Shown here: in pieces, positions 43,552 to 53,103 of the stretch | Numbering within the stretch: position 1 is the first letter of the stretch | Layout: each line of letters starts with the position of its first letter | NCBI RefSeq assembly: GCF_020524885.1 | Contig: NZ_JAIVKJ010000002.1 | Span: 186,001-250,000, forward strand | Direction of reading: 5' to 3' | From: Microbulbifer elongatus | Lineage (GTDB): Bacteria > Pseudomonadota > Gammaproteobacteria > Pseudomonadales > Cellvibrionaceae | DNA: 64,000 nt | Program-made: the position numbers and the translations under genes | The notes under the pieces: generated by a model | Seen by the model: only the letters and a program-made list of their open reading frames with translations | Told to the model about the DNA's origin: nothing | The model's database searches: none

Positions 43552-44619
43552 ATGAACAACCGTTCTGCGAGCAAAAAAGCCCTGGCTTCGGCCCTGGCCG
43601 CTCTGACCATCGCGGCTTCCAGCGCCGCCCTGGCCGCGCGCGATCACATCAGCATCGTTGGCTCATCTACCGTCTACCCGTTCACCACGGTAGTGGCCGA
43701 GCGCTTCAGCCGCGCCACCCAGTTCAAGACTCCGGTTGTCGAATCCACGGGTACCGGCGGTGGCATGAAGCTGTTCTGCCAGGGTGTGGGTGAGAACACT
43801 GCCGACATCACCGGTGCTTCCCGTCGTATCAAGCAGTCCGAGCTGGAGATGTGTAACGGCAACGGCGTGGACGTGGTGGAAGTACAGATCGGCTTTGACG
43901 GCATCGTGCTGGCCAACGCCAAGACCGCCAAGGCCTTCGAACTGAGCCGCAAGGACATCTTCCTCGCCCTGGCCAAAGACGTACCCAACCCGGATGGCTC
44001 CGAGACGCTGGTCGCCAACCCGTACAAAACCTGGAAGCAAGTAAACCCGACGCTTCCGGACACCAAAATTGAAGTGCTGGGCCCGCCCCCGACTTCCGGT
44101 ACCCGCGACGCGTTTGCCGAGCTGGCGATGGAAGGTGGTTGTAAGAAGTTTGACTGGATCGCGGCCAAGAAGTCTTCCGACAAGAATGCCTATAAAGCCA
44201 TTTGCCACAATGTGCGCGAAGACGGTGCCTACGTGGAAGCCGGTGAGAACGACAACCTGATCGTGAACAAGCTGGCCGCCAACCCGAATGCCCTGGGCAT
44301 CTTCGGTTTCAGCTTCCTCGATCAGAATGCGGACAAGGTGCAGGGTTCCCTGATCGAAGGCCAGGAGCCGACGTTCGAATCCATCGCCGATAACAGCTAC
44401 CCGGTTTCCCGCCCGCTGTTCATCTACGTGAAGAAAGCGCACGTGGACGTGGTGCCCGGTATCAAGCAGTTCATGGCCGAGTTCACCAATGAACGCGCCT
44501 GGGGTGATGAAGGCTATCTGGCAGACAAGGGCATGATCCCGCTGCCCACTTCCAAGCGTCAGGAAGTTGCCATCAACGTTCGCAAGCTGAACGCGCTGAC
44601 CAATCTGGCTGCAAAATAA
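43552..44619 (+). CDS. pstS: Phosphate ABC transporter substrate-binding protein
   Basis: Periplasmic phosphate receptor of 355 residues. Signal peptide ends ...ASSAALA-AR; the phosphate-binding motif SIVGSSTVYPFTTVVAERF follows at the mature N-terminus, and STGTGGGMKLFCQGVGENTADITGASRRI is the second loop; PPPTSGTRDAFAEL the third. ATG 43552 follows GGAGA. Gene order pstS-pstC-pstA-pstB-phoU with Pho boxes upstream shows a full Pho operon. PstS is usually made in excess; the hairpin after this gene may help. Confidence 0.96.
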   Translation: MNNRSASKKALASALAALTIAASSAALAARDHISIVGSSTVYPFTTVVAERFSRATQFKTPVVESTGTGGGMKLFCQGVGENTADITGASRRIKQSELEMCNGNGVDVVEVQIGFDGIVLANAKTAKAFELSRKDIFLALAKDVPNPDGSETLVANPYKTWKQVNPTLPDTKIEVLGPPPTSGTRDAFAELAMEGGCKKFDWIAAKKSSDKNAYKAICHNVREDGAYVEAGENDNLIVNKLAANPNALGIFGFSFLDQNADKVQGSLIEGQEPTFESIADNSYPVSRPLFIYVKKAHVDVVPGIKQFMAEFTNERAWGDEGYLADKGMIPLPTSKRQEVAINVRKLNALTNLAAK

Positions 44620-44684
44620 TCAGGAGAGATTGGGGTACGCTGCGGCGCTGCCCCGATCCACTTCTAGCAGGTAGATGGAATTAC

Positions 44685-44718
44685 CGGCCAAGCCTCCCAC
44701 AAAACAGGGGCTTGGCCG
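44685..44718 (+). terminator. Hairpin between pstS and pstC, possible partial terminator
   Basis: Stem CGGCCAAGCC / GGCTTGGCCG with a 14-base loop, followed by a weak T-stretch (TTCTCAT). Sits in the 200-base gap; likely lowers read-through from pstS to the permease genes, or stabilises the pstS transcript end. Function inferred from place and shape. Confidence 0.5.
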
Positions 44719-44819
44719 TTCTCATATCCAATACATGCAAAAACTTGTGAAGTCCGCATAATGGCCCGCGCCTTTCATCGCAGATTCACAATTCATTTGA
44801 GATAAACCCGAGCGAATCG

Positions 44820-46199
44820 ATGCAGACCCCCACTCTCTTCGCCCTGCTGTTGCTGCTGATCCTGGTTGCCTACGGCACCGGCTTCAGCCGCGCCGTGGGA
44901 GCCGCCCGCAGCCGCGGCGGAATCCGCAGCCTTGCCTCCCTGCCCAGTTACTACGGAGTGCACACCGCGCTCTGGTGCGGACTACCGGCCCTGATCATTC
45001 TGGGCTTCTGGCTGGCTTTTGATGATTCCATTATCCGCACTCTGGTGATGGGTGGGCTCAGCGCAAAGCCGGAGTCCATTTCCGGGCAGAACCTGTTGTA
45101 CGCGCAGATCCAGAATATGGCCGCGGGCAATCTGGTTGGCGAAGCGACACCGCAGCTGACGGCAGCGGCCGAACATCTGACCAGCCTGCGCCAGAGCGGT
45201 CAGTGGCTGCAGACCGCGCTGATACTGATTCTTTCTATTGGCCTAGGCGCATTTGCCCTGTTGCAGATTTCACCGGAAATGCGCGCGCGGGAGAAAGTGG
45301 AGAAAGTGCTGCGCGCGATCCTGTTGCTGTGTGCCTGCGCTGCCATCTTCACCACCGTTGGCATCCTGCTGTCGGTGCTGTTTGAATCCCTGCGCTTTTT
45401 CCAGACAGTGCCGGTGACCGAATTCCTGTTCGGCCTGCACTGGAGTCCACAGATGGCGCTGCGCGAGGATCAGGTTGGTTCCAGTGGCGCCTTTGGTGCG
45501 GTGCCCCTGTTCACCGGCACACTGATGGTTTCCGCGATCGCCATGTTTGTGGCGGTGCCGGTTGGGCTGATGTCCGCGATTTACCTCGCCGAATATGCGG
45601 GCAAGAAAGTGCGTGCTTTCGCCAAGCCGCTGATCGAGATCCTCGCCGGTGTACCCACCGTCGTATACGGCTTCTTTGCCGCGCTTACCGTGGCACCGTT
45701 TGTGCGAGAGGTGGCCCAGTCCATCGGCCTGGAGGCGTCCAGTGAAAGTGCACTGGCGGCGGGCCTGGTAATGGGCGTGATGATTATTCCGTTCGTGTCG
45801 TCTCTCTCCGACGACGTGATCAATGCAGTGCCGCAGTCCCTGCGCGACGGCGCCCTCGGCCTCGGCTCCACCAAATCCGAAACCGTGCGCAAGGTGGTGA
45901 TCCCCGCTGCCCTGCCCGGCATCGTCGGTGGCGTGTTGCTGGCGGTGTCGCGCGCGATTGGCGAGACCATGATTGTGGTGATGGCCGCGGGCCTCGCCGC
46001 CAACCTCACCGCGAACCCGCTGGAATCGGTTACCACCGTAACGGTGCAAATCGTGACTCTGCTGGTGGGCGACCAGGAATTCGACAGTCCGAAAACCCTC
46101 GCCGCTTTCGCCCTCGGTCTGATGCTGTTTATCAGCACCCTGATTCTGAACTTTATCGCCCTGCACGTCGTGAAAAAATACCGGGAACAGTATGACTGA
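44820..46199 (+). CDS. pstC: Phosphate ABC transporter permease PstC
   Basis: Inner-membrane permease of 459 residues. The first ~180 residues are an extra N-terminal part with several helices (LLLLLILVAYGTGFSRAVGAARS), common in this lineage. The ABC permease domain follows: GAFGAVPLFTGTLMVSAIAMFVAVPVGL, LAGVPTVVYGFFAALTVAPF and the EAA-type loop SLRDGALGLGSTKSETVRKVVIPAALPGI. Ends overlapping pstA by 8 bases. Confidence 0.94.
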   Translation: MQTPTLFALLLLLILVAYGTGFSRAVGAARSRGGIRSLASLPSYYGVHTALWCGLPALIILGFWLAFDDSIIRTLVMGGLSAKPESISGQNLLYAQIQNMAAGNLVGEATPQLTAAAEHLTSLRQSGQWLQTALILILSIGLGAFALLQISPEMRAREKVEKVLRAILLLCACAAIFTTVGILLSVLFESLRFFQTVPVTEFLFGLHWSPQMALREDQVGSSGAFGAVPLFTGTLMVSAIAMFVAVPVGLMSAIYLAEYAGKKVRAFAKPLIEILAGVPTVVYGFFAALTVAPFVREVAQSIGLEASSESALAAGLVMGVMIIPFVSSLSDDVINAVPQSLRDGALGLGSTKSETVRKVVIPAALPGIVGGVLLAVSRAIGETMIVVMAAGLAANLTANPLESVTTVTVQIVTLLVGDQEFDSPKTLAAFALGLMLFISTLILNFIALHVVKKYREQYD

Positions 46200-47493
46200 T
46201 CTGACTCAATCCACCTTGACCCAGAAAGAGGTGCGCGAGCGTATCGAATCGCGGCTCGCCAGCCGCCACCGCAAGGAAAAAATCTTCCGCGGTTTTGGTA
46301 TCGCGAGTATCGCATTCGGCGTGCTGGCGGTACTGGTGCTCTTCACCGACATTATCAGCAAGGGCAGCAGCGCCTTCGTGCAGACGGACATTCAGCTGGA
46401 AGTAACCTACGATCCGGCCGTCCTGGGTATCGAAACCGTGGACCAAGAGAGCCTGGCCTGGGCCAATTTCGACGGTGTTATCCGCGAAGCCTTGCGCGAG
46501 CGTTTTCCGGATGTGACCGGGCGTCGCGACAAGCGGGAACTTTACTCGCTGGTCTCCACTGGTGCCGGTTTTGCACTGCGTGAACGTCTGGCACAGAACC
46601 CGGAGCTGCTTGGGAAGTCCGAGACCCTGTGGTTCAACGCCGATGACGACGTGGACACTTACGTGAAGAGCCTGTCGAAATCCGAAGACGGCTTCCTTGG
46701 GCGGACCTCCGAACAGAAGGCGGAGTGGATACAGTCACTGCGTGAAAGCGGTGAACTGGAGAAGCGTTTCAACACCACGTTTTTTACCAATGGTGACTCT
46801 CGTGAACCAGAACAGGCCGGCATTCGCGCGGCGCTGGTGGGCTCCCTGTTCACGCTGCTGGTGACGCTGACATTGTCGTTCCCCATTGGTGTGGCCGCGG
46901 CCATTTACCTGGAAGAGTTCGCACCGAAGAACCGCTGGACCGACCTGATCGAGGTAAACATCAACAACCTCGCGGCGGTACCGTCCATCGTGTTCGGTCT
47001 GCTGGGCCTGGCTATTTTTATCAACTTTTTTGAAATGCCACGTTCCGCACCGCTGGTAGGCGGCCTGGTACTGACCTTGATGACCTTGCCGACGATCATT
47101 ATTTCCAGTCGTGCCTCGCTCAAGTCCGTGCCACCATCCATCCGCGAGGCGGCCATGGGTATGGGCGCCTCGCGGATGCAGGTGGTGTTGCACCATGTGT
47201 TGCCGCTGGCCATGCCGGGCATGCTGACCGGTGCGATTATCGGCATGGCACAGGCCCTGGGTGAGACCGCACCCCTGCTGATGATCGGCATGGTGGCATT
47301 TATCGTGGATGTGCCTGGCGGTATCACCGACCCGTCCACGGTACTGCCGGTGCAGATTTTCCTGTGGGCAGACAGCCCGGAGCGCGCCTTTGTCGAGCGT
47401 ACCTCCGCCGCGATCATGGTCTTGCTCGCGGTACTGATCACCATGAATACCTGCGCAGTGTGGCTGCGCAAAAAACTTGAGCGCCGCTGGTAA
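46192..47493 (+). CDS. pstA: Phosphate ABC transporter permease PstA
   Basis: Second permease, 433 residues. The N-terminal ~210 residues carry the DUF3333-type extension seen in many proteobacterial PstA (RHRKEKIFRGFGIASIAFG, then IISKGSSAFVQTDIQLEV). The permease core starts near RAALVGSLFTLLVTLTLSFPIGVAAAIYLEEFAPKN, with the loop SIREAAMGMGASRMQVVLHHVLPLAMPGML. The 8-base overlap with pstC indicates coupling. Confidence 0.94.
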   Translation: MTDLTQSTLTQKEVRERIESRLASRHRKEKIFRGFGIASIAFGVLAVLVLFTDIISKGSSAFVQTDIQLEVTYDPAVLGIETVDQESLAWANFDGVIREALRERFPDVTGRRDKRELYSLVSTGAGFALRERLAQNPELLGKSETLWFNADDDVDTYVKSLSKSEDGFLGRTSEQKAEWIQSLRESGELEKRFNTTFFTNGDSREPEQAGIRAALVGSLFTLLVTLTLSFPIGVAAAIYLEEFAPKNRWTDLIEVNINNLAAVPSIVFGLLGLAIFINFFEMPRSAPLVGGLVLTLMTLPTIIISSRASLKSVPPSIREAAMGMGASRMQVVLHHVLPLAMPGMLTGAIIGMAQALGETAPLLMIGMVAFIVDVPGGITDPSTVLPVQIFLWADSPERAFVERTSAAIMVLLAVLITMNTCAVWLRKKLERRW

Positions 47494-47541
47494 CGCGTTG
47501 CGCAGCCTGTGAATGCTAAGATTGCGAATCGAGAAAGAGCC

Positions 47542-48444
47542 ATGAATACCATGACCCTGAACGCCGGCGAAGCTGTACCGGCGGAAAACAAAGCCACCAA
47601 ACTGGCAGCGGAGCCCCCTTCAGTGAAAAACCAGGCCGTGAAGAAACCCGAGGAAATCGCCGGCACCGTAGGCAGCCCGTTCTGCGATGAAGCCAAGTTG
47701 CGCATGCGCAATGTCAACGTGTTCTACGGCGAAACCCAGGCCATTCACGACGTTAGCCTGGATATCGGCCGCAACCAGGTGGTGGCCATGATCGGCCCTT
47801 CCGGCTGTGGTAAATCCACTTTTCTGCGCTGCCTTAACCGCATGAACGACACCATCGAAGGTTGTCGTGTGGAAGGTGAGCTGACTCTGGATGGCGAAGC
47901 CATCTACGGCTCCAAGGTGGATGTGGTGCCCCTGCGCGCCCGGGTGGGCATGGTGTTCCAGAAGCCGAACCCCTTCCCCAAGTCCATCTACGATAACGTT
48001 GCCTACGGCCCCAAAATCCACGGTATTGCCAGCCGCCGTGCCGAGCTGGACGAGGTTGTGGAAAACAGCCTGCGCCGCGCGGGCCTGTGGAACGAAGTCA
48101 AGGATCGCCTGGACAAGCCGGGCACAGGCCTGTCCGGTGGTCAGCAACAGCGTCTGTGTATCGCCCGCGCTATTGCTGTAAACCCGGAAGTAATCCTGAT
48201 GGATGAGCCCTGCTCTGCGTTGGACCCGATTGCCACCGCACGCATTGAGGAGCTAATTGACGAGTTGCGCGAGAACTACACCATCGCCATCGTTACCCAC
48301 TCCATGCAGCAGGCCGCGCGCGTAAGCCAGCGTACTGCCTACTTCCACCTGGGCAAGCTGGTGGAGGTGAACGACACCGAGACCGTGTTCACCAATCCGC
48401 AACACGAACTTACAGAAGCCTACATTACCGGCCGTTTCGGCTAA
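47542..48444 (+). CDS. pstB: Phosphate ABC transporter ATP-binding protein
   Basis: ATPase of the Pst transporter, 300 residues from ATG 47542; about 45 residues longer than E. coli PstB at the N-terminus (a Lys/Glu-rich, probably disordered leader). Walker [10 protein letters not shown]-loop [19 protein letters not shown], signature LSGGQQQR, Walker [14 protein letters not shown], then the switch His in [11 protein letters not shown]. An in-frame GTG at 47509 would add 11 residues. PstB also takes part in signalling to PhoR through PhoU. Confidence 0.95.
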   Translation: MNTMTLNAGEAVPAENKATKLAAEPPSVKNQAVKKPEEIAGTVGSPFCDEAKLRMRNVNVFYGETQAIHDVSLDIGRNQVVAMIGPSGCGKSTFLRCLNRMNDTIEGCRVEGELTLDGEAIYGSKVDVVPLRARVGMVFQKPNPFPKSIYDNVAYGPKIHGIASRRAELDEVVENSLRRAGLWNEVKDRLDKPGTGLSGGQQQRLCIARAIAVNPEVILMDEPCSALDPIATARIEELIDELRENYTIAIVTHSMQQAARVSQRTAYFHLGKLVEVNDTETVFTNPQHELTEAYITGRFG

Positions 48445-48469
48445 GGTTGGGGAGAGCCTACAAAGAATT

Positions 48470-49165
48470 ATGGAAATGCATTTCGATCAACACATCTCCC
48501 GCCAGTTCAACGAAGATCTTGAATCCCTCAAGACGGAAATGCTGGAAATGGGTGGCCTGGTTACCCGTCAGGTAGCCGACGCGGTAGAAGCGCTGGCCAA
48601 CGCCGACAGCGAGCTGGCAGAAAAAGTCCTGCAGGTGGAAGAGGAAATCGACCGCTGCGAAATGGAGGTGGACGAGCACGCGACCCTGATCATCGCCAAG
48701 CGCCAGCCTGCGGCATCCGACCTGCGTATGGTGATGTCTGTCATTCGTATCGCCCGCGATCTTGAGCGCGTTGGCGACGAGGCCAGTAAAGTCGCCAAGA
48801 TGGCCATCGCACTGACCGACGAGGGCACCGCACCGCGCGGCTATACCGAGATCCGTCACATTGCCAATGCAGTGCGCAAGATGCTCAACGATGCTCTCGA
48901 CGCCTACACCCGTTTTGACGTCAAGTCTGCCATGGAAACCCTGGCGGAGGACGAGCAGGTGGACATGGACTACCGTAGTGCTGTGCGCGAGATGATCACC
49001 TACATGATGGAAGATCCTCGCAGTATCTCGCGGGTTATGAATGTGCTCTGGACCTTGCGTTCACTGGAGCGTATTGGTGATCACGCCAAGAATATCTGTG
49101 AGCAGGTGGTGTATCTGGTGAAGGGCGCGGATATCCGTCACGGAAATGAAAAAAATATGCGCTGA
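48470..49165 (+). CDS. phoU: Phosphate signalling protein PhoU
   Basis: Negative modulator of the Pho response that links PstB to PhoR; 231 residues, two repeated three-helix bundles. Motifs: HISRQFNEDLESLKTEMLEMGGLV, ASDLRMVMSVIRIARDLERVGDEA in repeat one and RVMNVLWTLRSLERIGDHAKNICEQVVYLVKG in repeat two, with the E/DxxxD metal-binding pattern. Last gene of the pst operon, followed by a strong terminator. Confidence 0.95.
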   Translation: MEMHFDQHISRQFNEDLESLKTEMLEMGGLVTRQVADAVEALANADSELAEKVLQVEEEIDRCEMEVDEHATLIIAKRQPAASDLRMVMSVIRIARDLERVGDEASKVAKMAIALTDEGTAPRGYTEIRHIANAVRKMLNDALDAYTRFDVKSAMETLAEDEQVDMDYRSAVREMITYMMEDPRSISRVMNVLWTLRSLERIGDHAKNICEQVVYLVKGADIRHGNEKNMR

Positions 49166-49216
49166 GTGAATATTATGTCGGGGAAACGGAAGCTTTCCCG
49201 GCATGATTTTTTCTAT

Positions 49217-49242
49217 AAAAAGGCCGCCGAAGCGGCCTTTTT
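49217..49242 (+). terminator. Rho-independent terminator of the pst operon
   Basis: A-run, stem AGGCCGC / GCGGCCT with loop CGAA, five T. Strong and symmetric. The rest of the gap to 49495 holds the porin promoter and a small hairpin GGTTCA / TGAACC at 49422-49436. Confidence 0.92.
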
Positions 49243-49364
49243 ATATTTGTCGGTTTTAATTCAGTTTCTGTTCAGTTCCCCTACCTCAAACTACCTCGGC
49301 GAATGTGGTTGAATGACCAACGTATCATGCTACTTGGGACGTTCGTCACAACTACCGCTTTTCG

Positions 49365-49393
49365 TTGCACATAAATTTTCCTGCGCTTAGAAT
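49365..49393 (+). promoter_or_regulatory. Candidate sigma-70 promoter of the porin gene
   Basis: TTGCAC (49365-49370), 17-base spacer, TAGAAT (49388-49393), about 100 bases before the start. I see no convincing Pho box in front of it. Confidence 0.5.
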
Positions 49394-49495
49394 CCGCGCC
49401 GAATTTGCCAAGCACTAATATGGTTCACCATGAACCGCCAGGCAGTTCGGACGGGTACCAAGGGTACAGATGTAAATTAAACAGGGAACACTTCC

Positions 49496-50296
49496 ATGAA
49501 GTTCAAGTTTGCCGCACTTCCTCTTATGCTGGCCTCTGCTGTTGTTTCTGCAGAGCAGTACAATTCTTTCACCGACGTTGATTACACCTCTGCTGATTAC
49601 GGCAATTTCGATGTTGATACTCTGGGCTTTAACTCGCAGTACTACTTCGGTGCACTGAACACGTTGGGTCCGCGCAAGGAATTCAACTATATCCTGCCGG
49701 TTTCCAATATCTACGGTGGCTTTGAGTATGTCGATTACGACGGCGGCGACAGTGATAACGTGAATCTCGGCGGTGAATACTACACCGGCCAGTGGAAGCT
49801 GTTTGGAGGGCTTTCGGACTCAGATTCGGACACCCTGTACCGTGCCGGTGCTGGCTTCCTGTTTACACCGAATCTGCTCGCCGAAGCAGAAGTACGCGAT
49901 TCGGACAATTCCGACACAACTTTGCTTATTCGCGGTAAATATAACCACCAGCTGACTGGCACCGATTACATTGGTTTTACCGCTGAAGTGGATGATGATT
50001 TCGATTACCGAAGCGTTTCTACAAAGTACTTCACCGCCTTGTCCGGTGGACAGTACCTGACGGCTCAGTTGAGCCTTATCGACACAGATTTCAGTGACCT
50101 CTATTGGCAGGGTGAACTCGAGTTCTATTTCAACGAAAACACCTCCATTGGTGGTGGTTACGCAGAAAATGAATCTTATTTCCTTGATGCGACCCATTTC
50201 TTTAATCGCAATGTGGCCGGCAAGATCGGATACGCCTCTAATCGCGATTTGAGCGAGCTGGACGTGTTCAGCATCGGCGTAACCGTGCAGTTGTAA
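49496..50296 (+). CDS. Putative outer-membrane beta-barrel protein (YfaZ-like porin)
   Basis: 266 residues with a signal peptide ending ...VVSA-EQ. The mature part alternates polar and hydrophobic residues in about 12 beta strands (FGFNSQYYFGAL-type, WKLFGGLSDSDSDTLYRAGAGFLF, LYWQGELEFYFNENTSIGGGY) and ends on VFSIGVTVQL; a hydrophobic last strand is usual for barrels. Very acidic loops (DYDGGDSDN, DSDNSDTT). The YfaZ-type porin assignment is from pattern and size; substrate unknown. It follows the pst operon but has its own promoter and terminators on both sides. Confidence 0.75.
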   Translation: MKFKFAALPLMLASAVVSAEQYNSFTDVDYTSADYGNFDVDTLGFNSQYYFGALNTLGPRKEFNYILPVSNIYGGFEYVDYDGGDSDNVNLGGEYYTGQWKLFGGLSDSDSDTLYRAGAGFLFTPNLLAEAEVRDSDNSDTTLLIRGKYNHQLTGTDYIGFTAEVDDDFDYRSVSTKYFTALSGGQYLTAQLSLIDTDFSDLYWQGELEFYFNENTSIGGGYAENESYFLDATHFFNRNVAGKIGYASNRDLSELDVFSIGVTVQL

Positions 50297-50320
50297 TTTC
50301 TACCCCGGAAATTACCCATA

Positions 50321-50354
50321 AAAAAGCGGGCGAAGAAATTCGCCCGCTTTTTTT
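50321..50354. terminator. Bidirectional terminator between porin and M48 protease genes
   Basis: A-run, stem AGCGGGCGAA / TTCGCCCGCT with loop GAAA, then seven T. Serves the plus-strand porin and probably the minus-strand protease. Confidence 0.92.
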
Positions 50355-50376
50355 ATTTTTCAGAGTTTAAAAACCG

Positions 50377-51669
50377 CTATCCCTGATTCCCCAGCGCCTG
50401 TACGCGTGCCTGCGCCTTGGTGCCGATATCACCACTATCTTTGGCGGCAATCTGGTAATGGCTTACCGCATTCTTGGTGTTGCCCTGCTGCTCGTACACC
50501 TGGCCCAGGTAATAGTGCGCGTGAGGCGTTTCGAGATAACGGGTAGAGCGTTGCAGATCCCGCTCCGCCGCTGTGTAGTTTTTCAGTTGTGCATTGAGCA
50601 TGCCGCGCATCAGCCAGTTGGAAAATAGTGTCGGGTTTTTTTGCACCGCGGTTTCATAAGACTGTAGCGCGGATTGATACTGCTTTTTCTGTGCCAGCAG
50701 GTCCCCTTCCAGCGCATAGAAGGCCGCTTCTTTAGGCTGTTGTTTTTGTGCCTGACGGGCCAAGGTCAGCGCGCGGTCGAACTGCTTGTTTTTTACCGCA
50801 GCGACGGCATCGTCATAGCTTTTGTAGGCATCTGCATCCCTTTTCAGTTGTGAGATTGCCTGCTGGTACTGGCTGCGGTTGGCTGTGCCCTGAGGTAGCT
50901 GCTTGGCGTGCTCGATATTGGCATCCACCCGCGACTGTGACGGTGGGTGGCTGGCAAACAGAGCCTCCAGGGCGCCAGCCTGCTTGCCTTTGGACAGTTC
51001 GACGAATTTCTTCTGCAGGCGTACCGCGCCGTAGGGGTCGTAACCCGCGGCGGCCATATATTTCATCCCGTACTGGTCGGATTCCAGCTCATTGTCGCGG
51101 CCGTACTTGGCAATATAGGCGGAGCCGCCGAACTGGCTGCCGAGGGAAACCAGGTCGCCATAGGCGGTATCTTGGGTGGTGGCACCAAGAATGGCGATGC
51201 CCGCCCCGAGGATTTGCTGCTGGGACATGGCCGCGGCGGAGTGTCGCGCGGCCGCGTGTACGATCTCGTGGCCGAGCACCGCTGCCAGCTCTGCTTCATC
51301 CTCCAGCAGCACCAGCAGCCCGCGGTTGACCGCGATTTTGCCCCCGGGTAGCGCCCAGGCATTGGGCGTGGAGTTGTTCAGCACCACGAACTCGTAGGGT
51401 AGTTGCGGCTGGTCAGAAACCCTGGCGAGCTTCTGACCCACGCGGCTGACGTAGCTCTGCAGGGAGGGGTCGATCAGGTATTCCCCACCCTGGGTCTGCT
51501 GGGCCTGGGGGTACTGCTGTTCTCCGAGGGCAACTTCCTGCCCCTGGGACATCAGGGACAACTCTTTCTTGCCGGTGACCGGGTTGACCGCACAGCCGGC
51601 GATACCCGCGGTCACAGAGGCTGCGATCGCCGCAGCCAGCAGGCGGTTAGAGATTGAACGCGGAATCAT
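50377..51669 (-). CDS. M48-family metalloprotease lipoprotein with TPR repeats
   Basis: Zinc peptidase of 430 residues anchored in the envelope. Lipoprotein signal with Cys26 (AGIAGC). The zinc motif is HEIVH (134-138) in AAVLGHEIVHAAARHSAAAMS, with the third ligand Glu in DNELESDQYGMKYMAAAGYDPYG. After ~260 come TPR helices to the end. The layout is like BepA/YfgC-type outer-membrane quality-control proteases, but the sequence AVNPVTGKKELSLMSQGQE marks the broader M48 lipoprotein group. ATG 51669 has AGGGAGAG upstream; ATG 51714 is out of place for the signal. Confidence 0.9.
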   Translation of the reverse strand: MIPRSISNRLLAAAIAASVTAGIAGCAVNPVTGKKELSLMSQGQEVALGEQQYPQAQQTQGGEYLIDPSLQSYVSRVGQKLARVSDQPQLPYEFVVLNNSTPNAWALPGGKIAVNRGLLVLLEDEAELAAVLGHEIVHAAARHSAAAMSQQQILGAGIAILGATTQDTAYGDLVSLGSQFGGSAYIAKYGRDNELESDQYGMKYMAAAGYDPYGAVRLQKKFVELSKGKQAGALEALFASHPPSQSRVDANIEHAKQLPQGTANRSQYQQAISQLKRDADAYKSYDDAVAAVKNKQFDRALTLARQAQKQQPKEAAFYALEGDLLAQKKQYQSALQSYETAVQKNPTLFSNWLMRGMLNAQLKNYTAAERDLQRSTRYLETPHAHYYLGQVYEQQGNTKNAVSHYQIAAKDSGDIGTKAQARVQALGNQG

Positions 51670-51768
51670 GGGTCTCTCCCTGTATAATGTTCGATTCATT
51701 GCCGCACGGGGCATCTTCTGCCTGCGCCGCGGCGAACGGTTATTTTACACAGTCCGGAGACCGAGGTT

Positions 51769-52260
51769 ATGACGACCGCACTGCAGATTATCGAACTTTT
51801 CGCTGGCACCAACCCGGACGGCGAGCCGGTGGTGGAGCGTATGCAGGTGCGCGTCAACGAGGATGACAGCGTACAGCTGGTGCGTTCGCCCGCCTTTATC
51901 AAGGGCCTTGCCAGTGGCGATACCATCAAGGTCAACCGGGAAGATCCGGAAAAGCCCAGCTTCGAGCTGATCAAGCGCTCCGGCAATCTGGCGGTGCGGG
52001 TGTTCTGTCGTGGCGACAGCACCAAGCTTTCTGACCAGCTGACCCCGCAGCTGGAAAAGCTGGGCGGCGAGCTGGATATGGAGAGTCCACGCCTGCTGGT
52101 GTACAGCATCCACGTGAGCTGCGGTTTTGAGGAGATCGAGAAGATCCTTAACGGCGTATGTGATGGTGCCAACAGTGTCTGGTATTACGGCAATGTGTAC
52201 GATCCGGTGGATGGCCAGACGCCGCTCAACTGGTGGCAAGACATCCTTAAACCAGAATAA
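51769..52260 (+). CDS. DUF4265-like protein of unknown function
   Basis: 163 residues, no signal peptide or membrane helix. The sequence has an N-terminal beta-rich part (VERMQVRVNEDDSVQLVRSPAFIKGLASGDTIKVN) and a C-terminal ferredoxin-like part ending WYYGNVYDPVDGQTPLNWW. This resembles DUF4265, recalled from memory rather than searched. Divergent from the M48 gene and 38 bases before yaaA on the same strand, so possibly co-transcribed. Confidence 0.6.
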   Translation: MTTALQIIELFAGTNPDGEPVVERMQVRVNEDDSVQLVRSPAFIKGLASGDTIKVNREDPEKPSFELIKRSGNLAVRVFCRGDSTKLSDQLTPQLEKLGGELDMESPRLLVYSIHVSCGFEEIEKILNGVCDGANSVWYYGNVYDPVDGQTPLNWWQDILKPE

Positions 52261-52298
52261 GCCCGCGCTTCTGTATTTAGTTCGATAGAGTTTGCAGT

Positions 52299-53078
52299 AT
52301 GTTGATTGTCATCTCCCCCGCCAAAACCCTCGATTACGAGAGCGAGATCCCCGCGCTGGAGACCACCCAGCCGGATTTCCTCAAGGAATCCGCGGCCCTT
52401 ATCAAGGAGCTGAAGTCACTCAGCCCGCAAGACATTTCCAGCCTGATGAAGATCTCTGACAAGCTGGGTGTGCTCAACTACGATCGCTTCCACAGTTGGA
52501 AGCGTCCGTTCACCGACAAAAATGCGCGCCCCGCGCTGCTGGCGTTCAAGGGCGATGTGTACACCGGGCTCGAGGCGGAAACTCTGGGCAAGCGGGATTT
52601 TGCCTTTGCGCAAAAGCATTTGCGTATGCTTTCGGGTCTCTATGGTCTGTTGCGCCCTCTGGACCTGATGCAGCCCTACCGACTGGAAATGGGCACCAGG
52701 TTTGCCAATGCGGGTGGCAAGAATCTGTACGAATTCTGGGATGGCAAGATTACCGATGCGCTAAACGCGCAGCTCAAGGCACTGAAAAGCCGCGAGTTGG
52801 TGAACCTCGCTTCCAATGAGTACTTCAAGTCCGTACAGCCGAAAAACCTGGAAGCAGAGGTCGTTACTCCACACTTCAAGGACTGGAAAAACGGCCAGTA
52901 CAAGATGATCAGCTTCTTTGCCAAGAAAGCCCGCGGCATGATGAGTCGCTGGGCGATCGACAACCGGGTGAAAAAGGCGGATGAGCTGAAAGGCTTTGAC
53001 GTGGCTGGATATTATTACAGCGAAGAGCACTCAAAAGGCAACGACTGGGTGTTCCTGCGCGACGAACAGCCTGCCTGA
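52299..53078 (+). CDS. yaaA: Peroxide stress protein YaaA (UPF0246)
   Basis: DNA-binding protein that limits free iron during peroxide stress in E. coli, where it is under OxyR. 259 residues. N-terminus [15 protein letters not shown], middle [15 protein letters not shown] and [38 protein letters not shown]-terminal [12 protein letters not shown] are diagnostic. Full family length. oxyR is present in the window about 10 kb away, but I see no OxyR site upstream. Confidence 0.95.
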   Translation: MLIVISPAKTLDYESEIPALETTQPDFLKESAALIKELKSLSPQDISSLMKISDKLGVLNYDRFHSWKRPFTDKNARPALLAFKGDVYTGLEAETLGKRDFAFAQKHLRMLSGLYGLLRPLDLMQPYRLEMGTRFANAGGKNLYEFWDGKITDALNAQLKALKSRELVNLASNEYFKSVQPKNLEAEVVTPHFKDWKNGQYKMISFFAKKARGMMSRWAIDNRVKKADELKGFDVAGYYYSEEHSKGNDWVFLRDEQPA

Positions 53079-53103
53079 CAAAGACGTAAAACAGGAGAGC
53101 ACT

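Noticed and set aside
49260..49280. TTCAGTT-tctg-TTCAGTT as a Pho box before the porin gene
   Set aside because: The 11-base period is right but the sequence differs from CTGTCAT at key positions, and it is over 200 bases from the gene with a better promoter in between.
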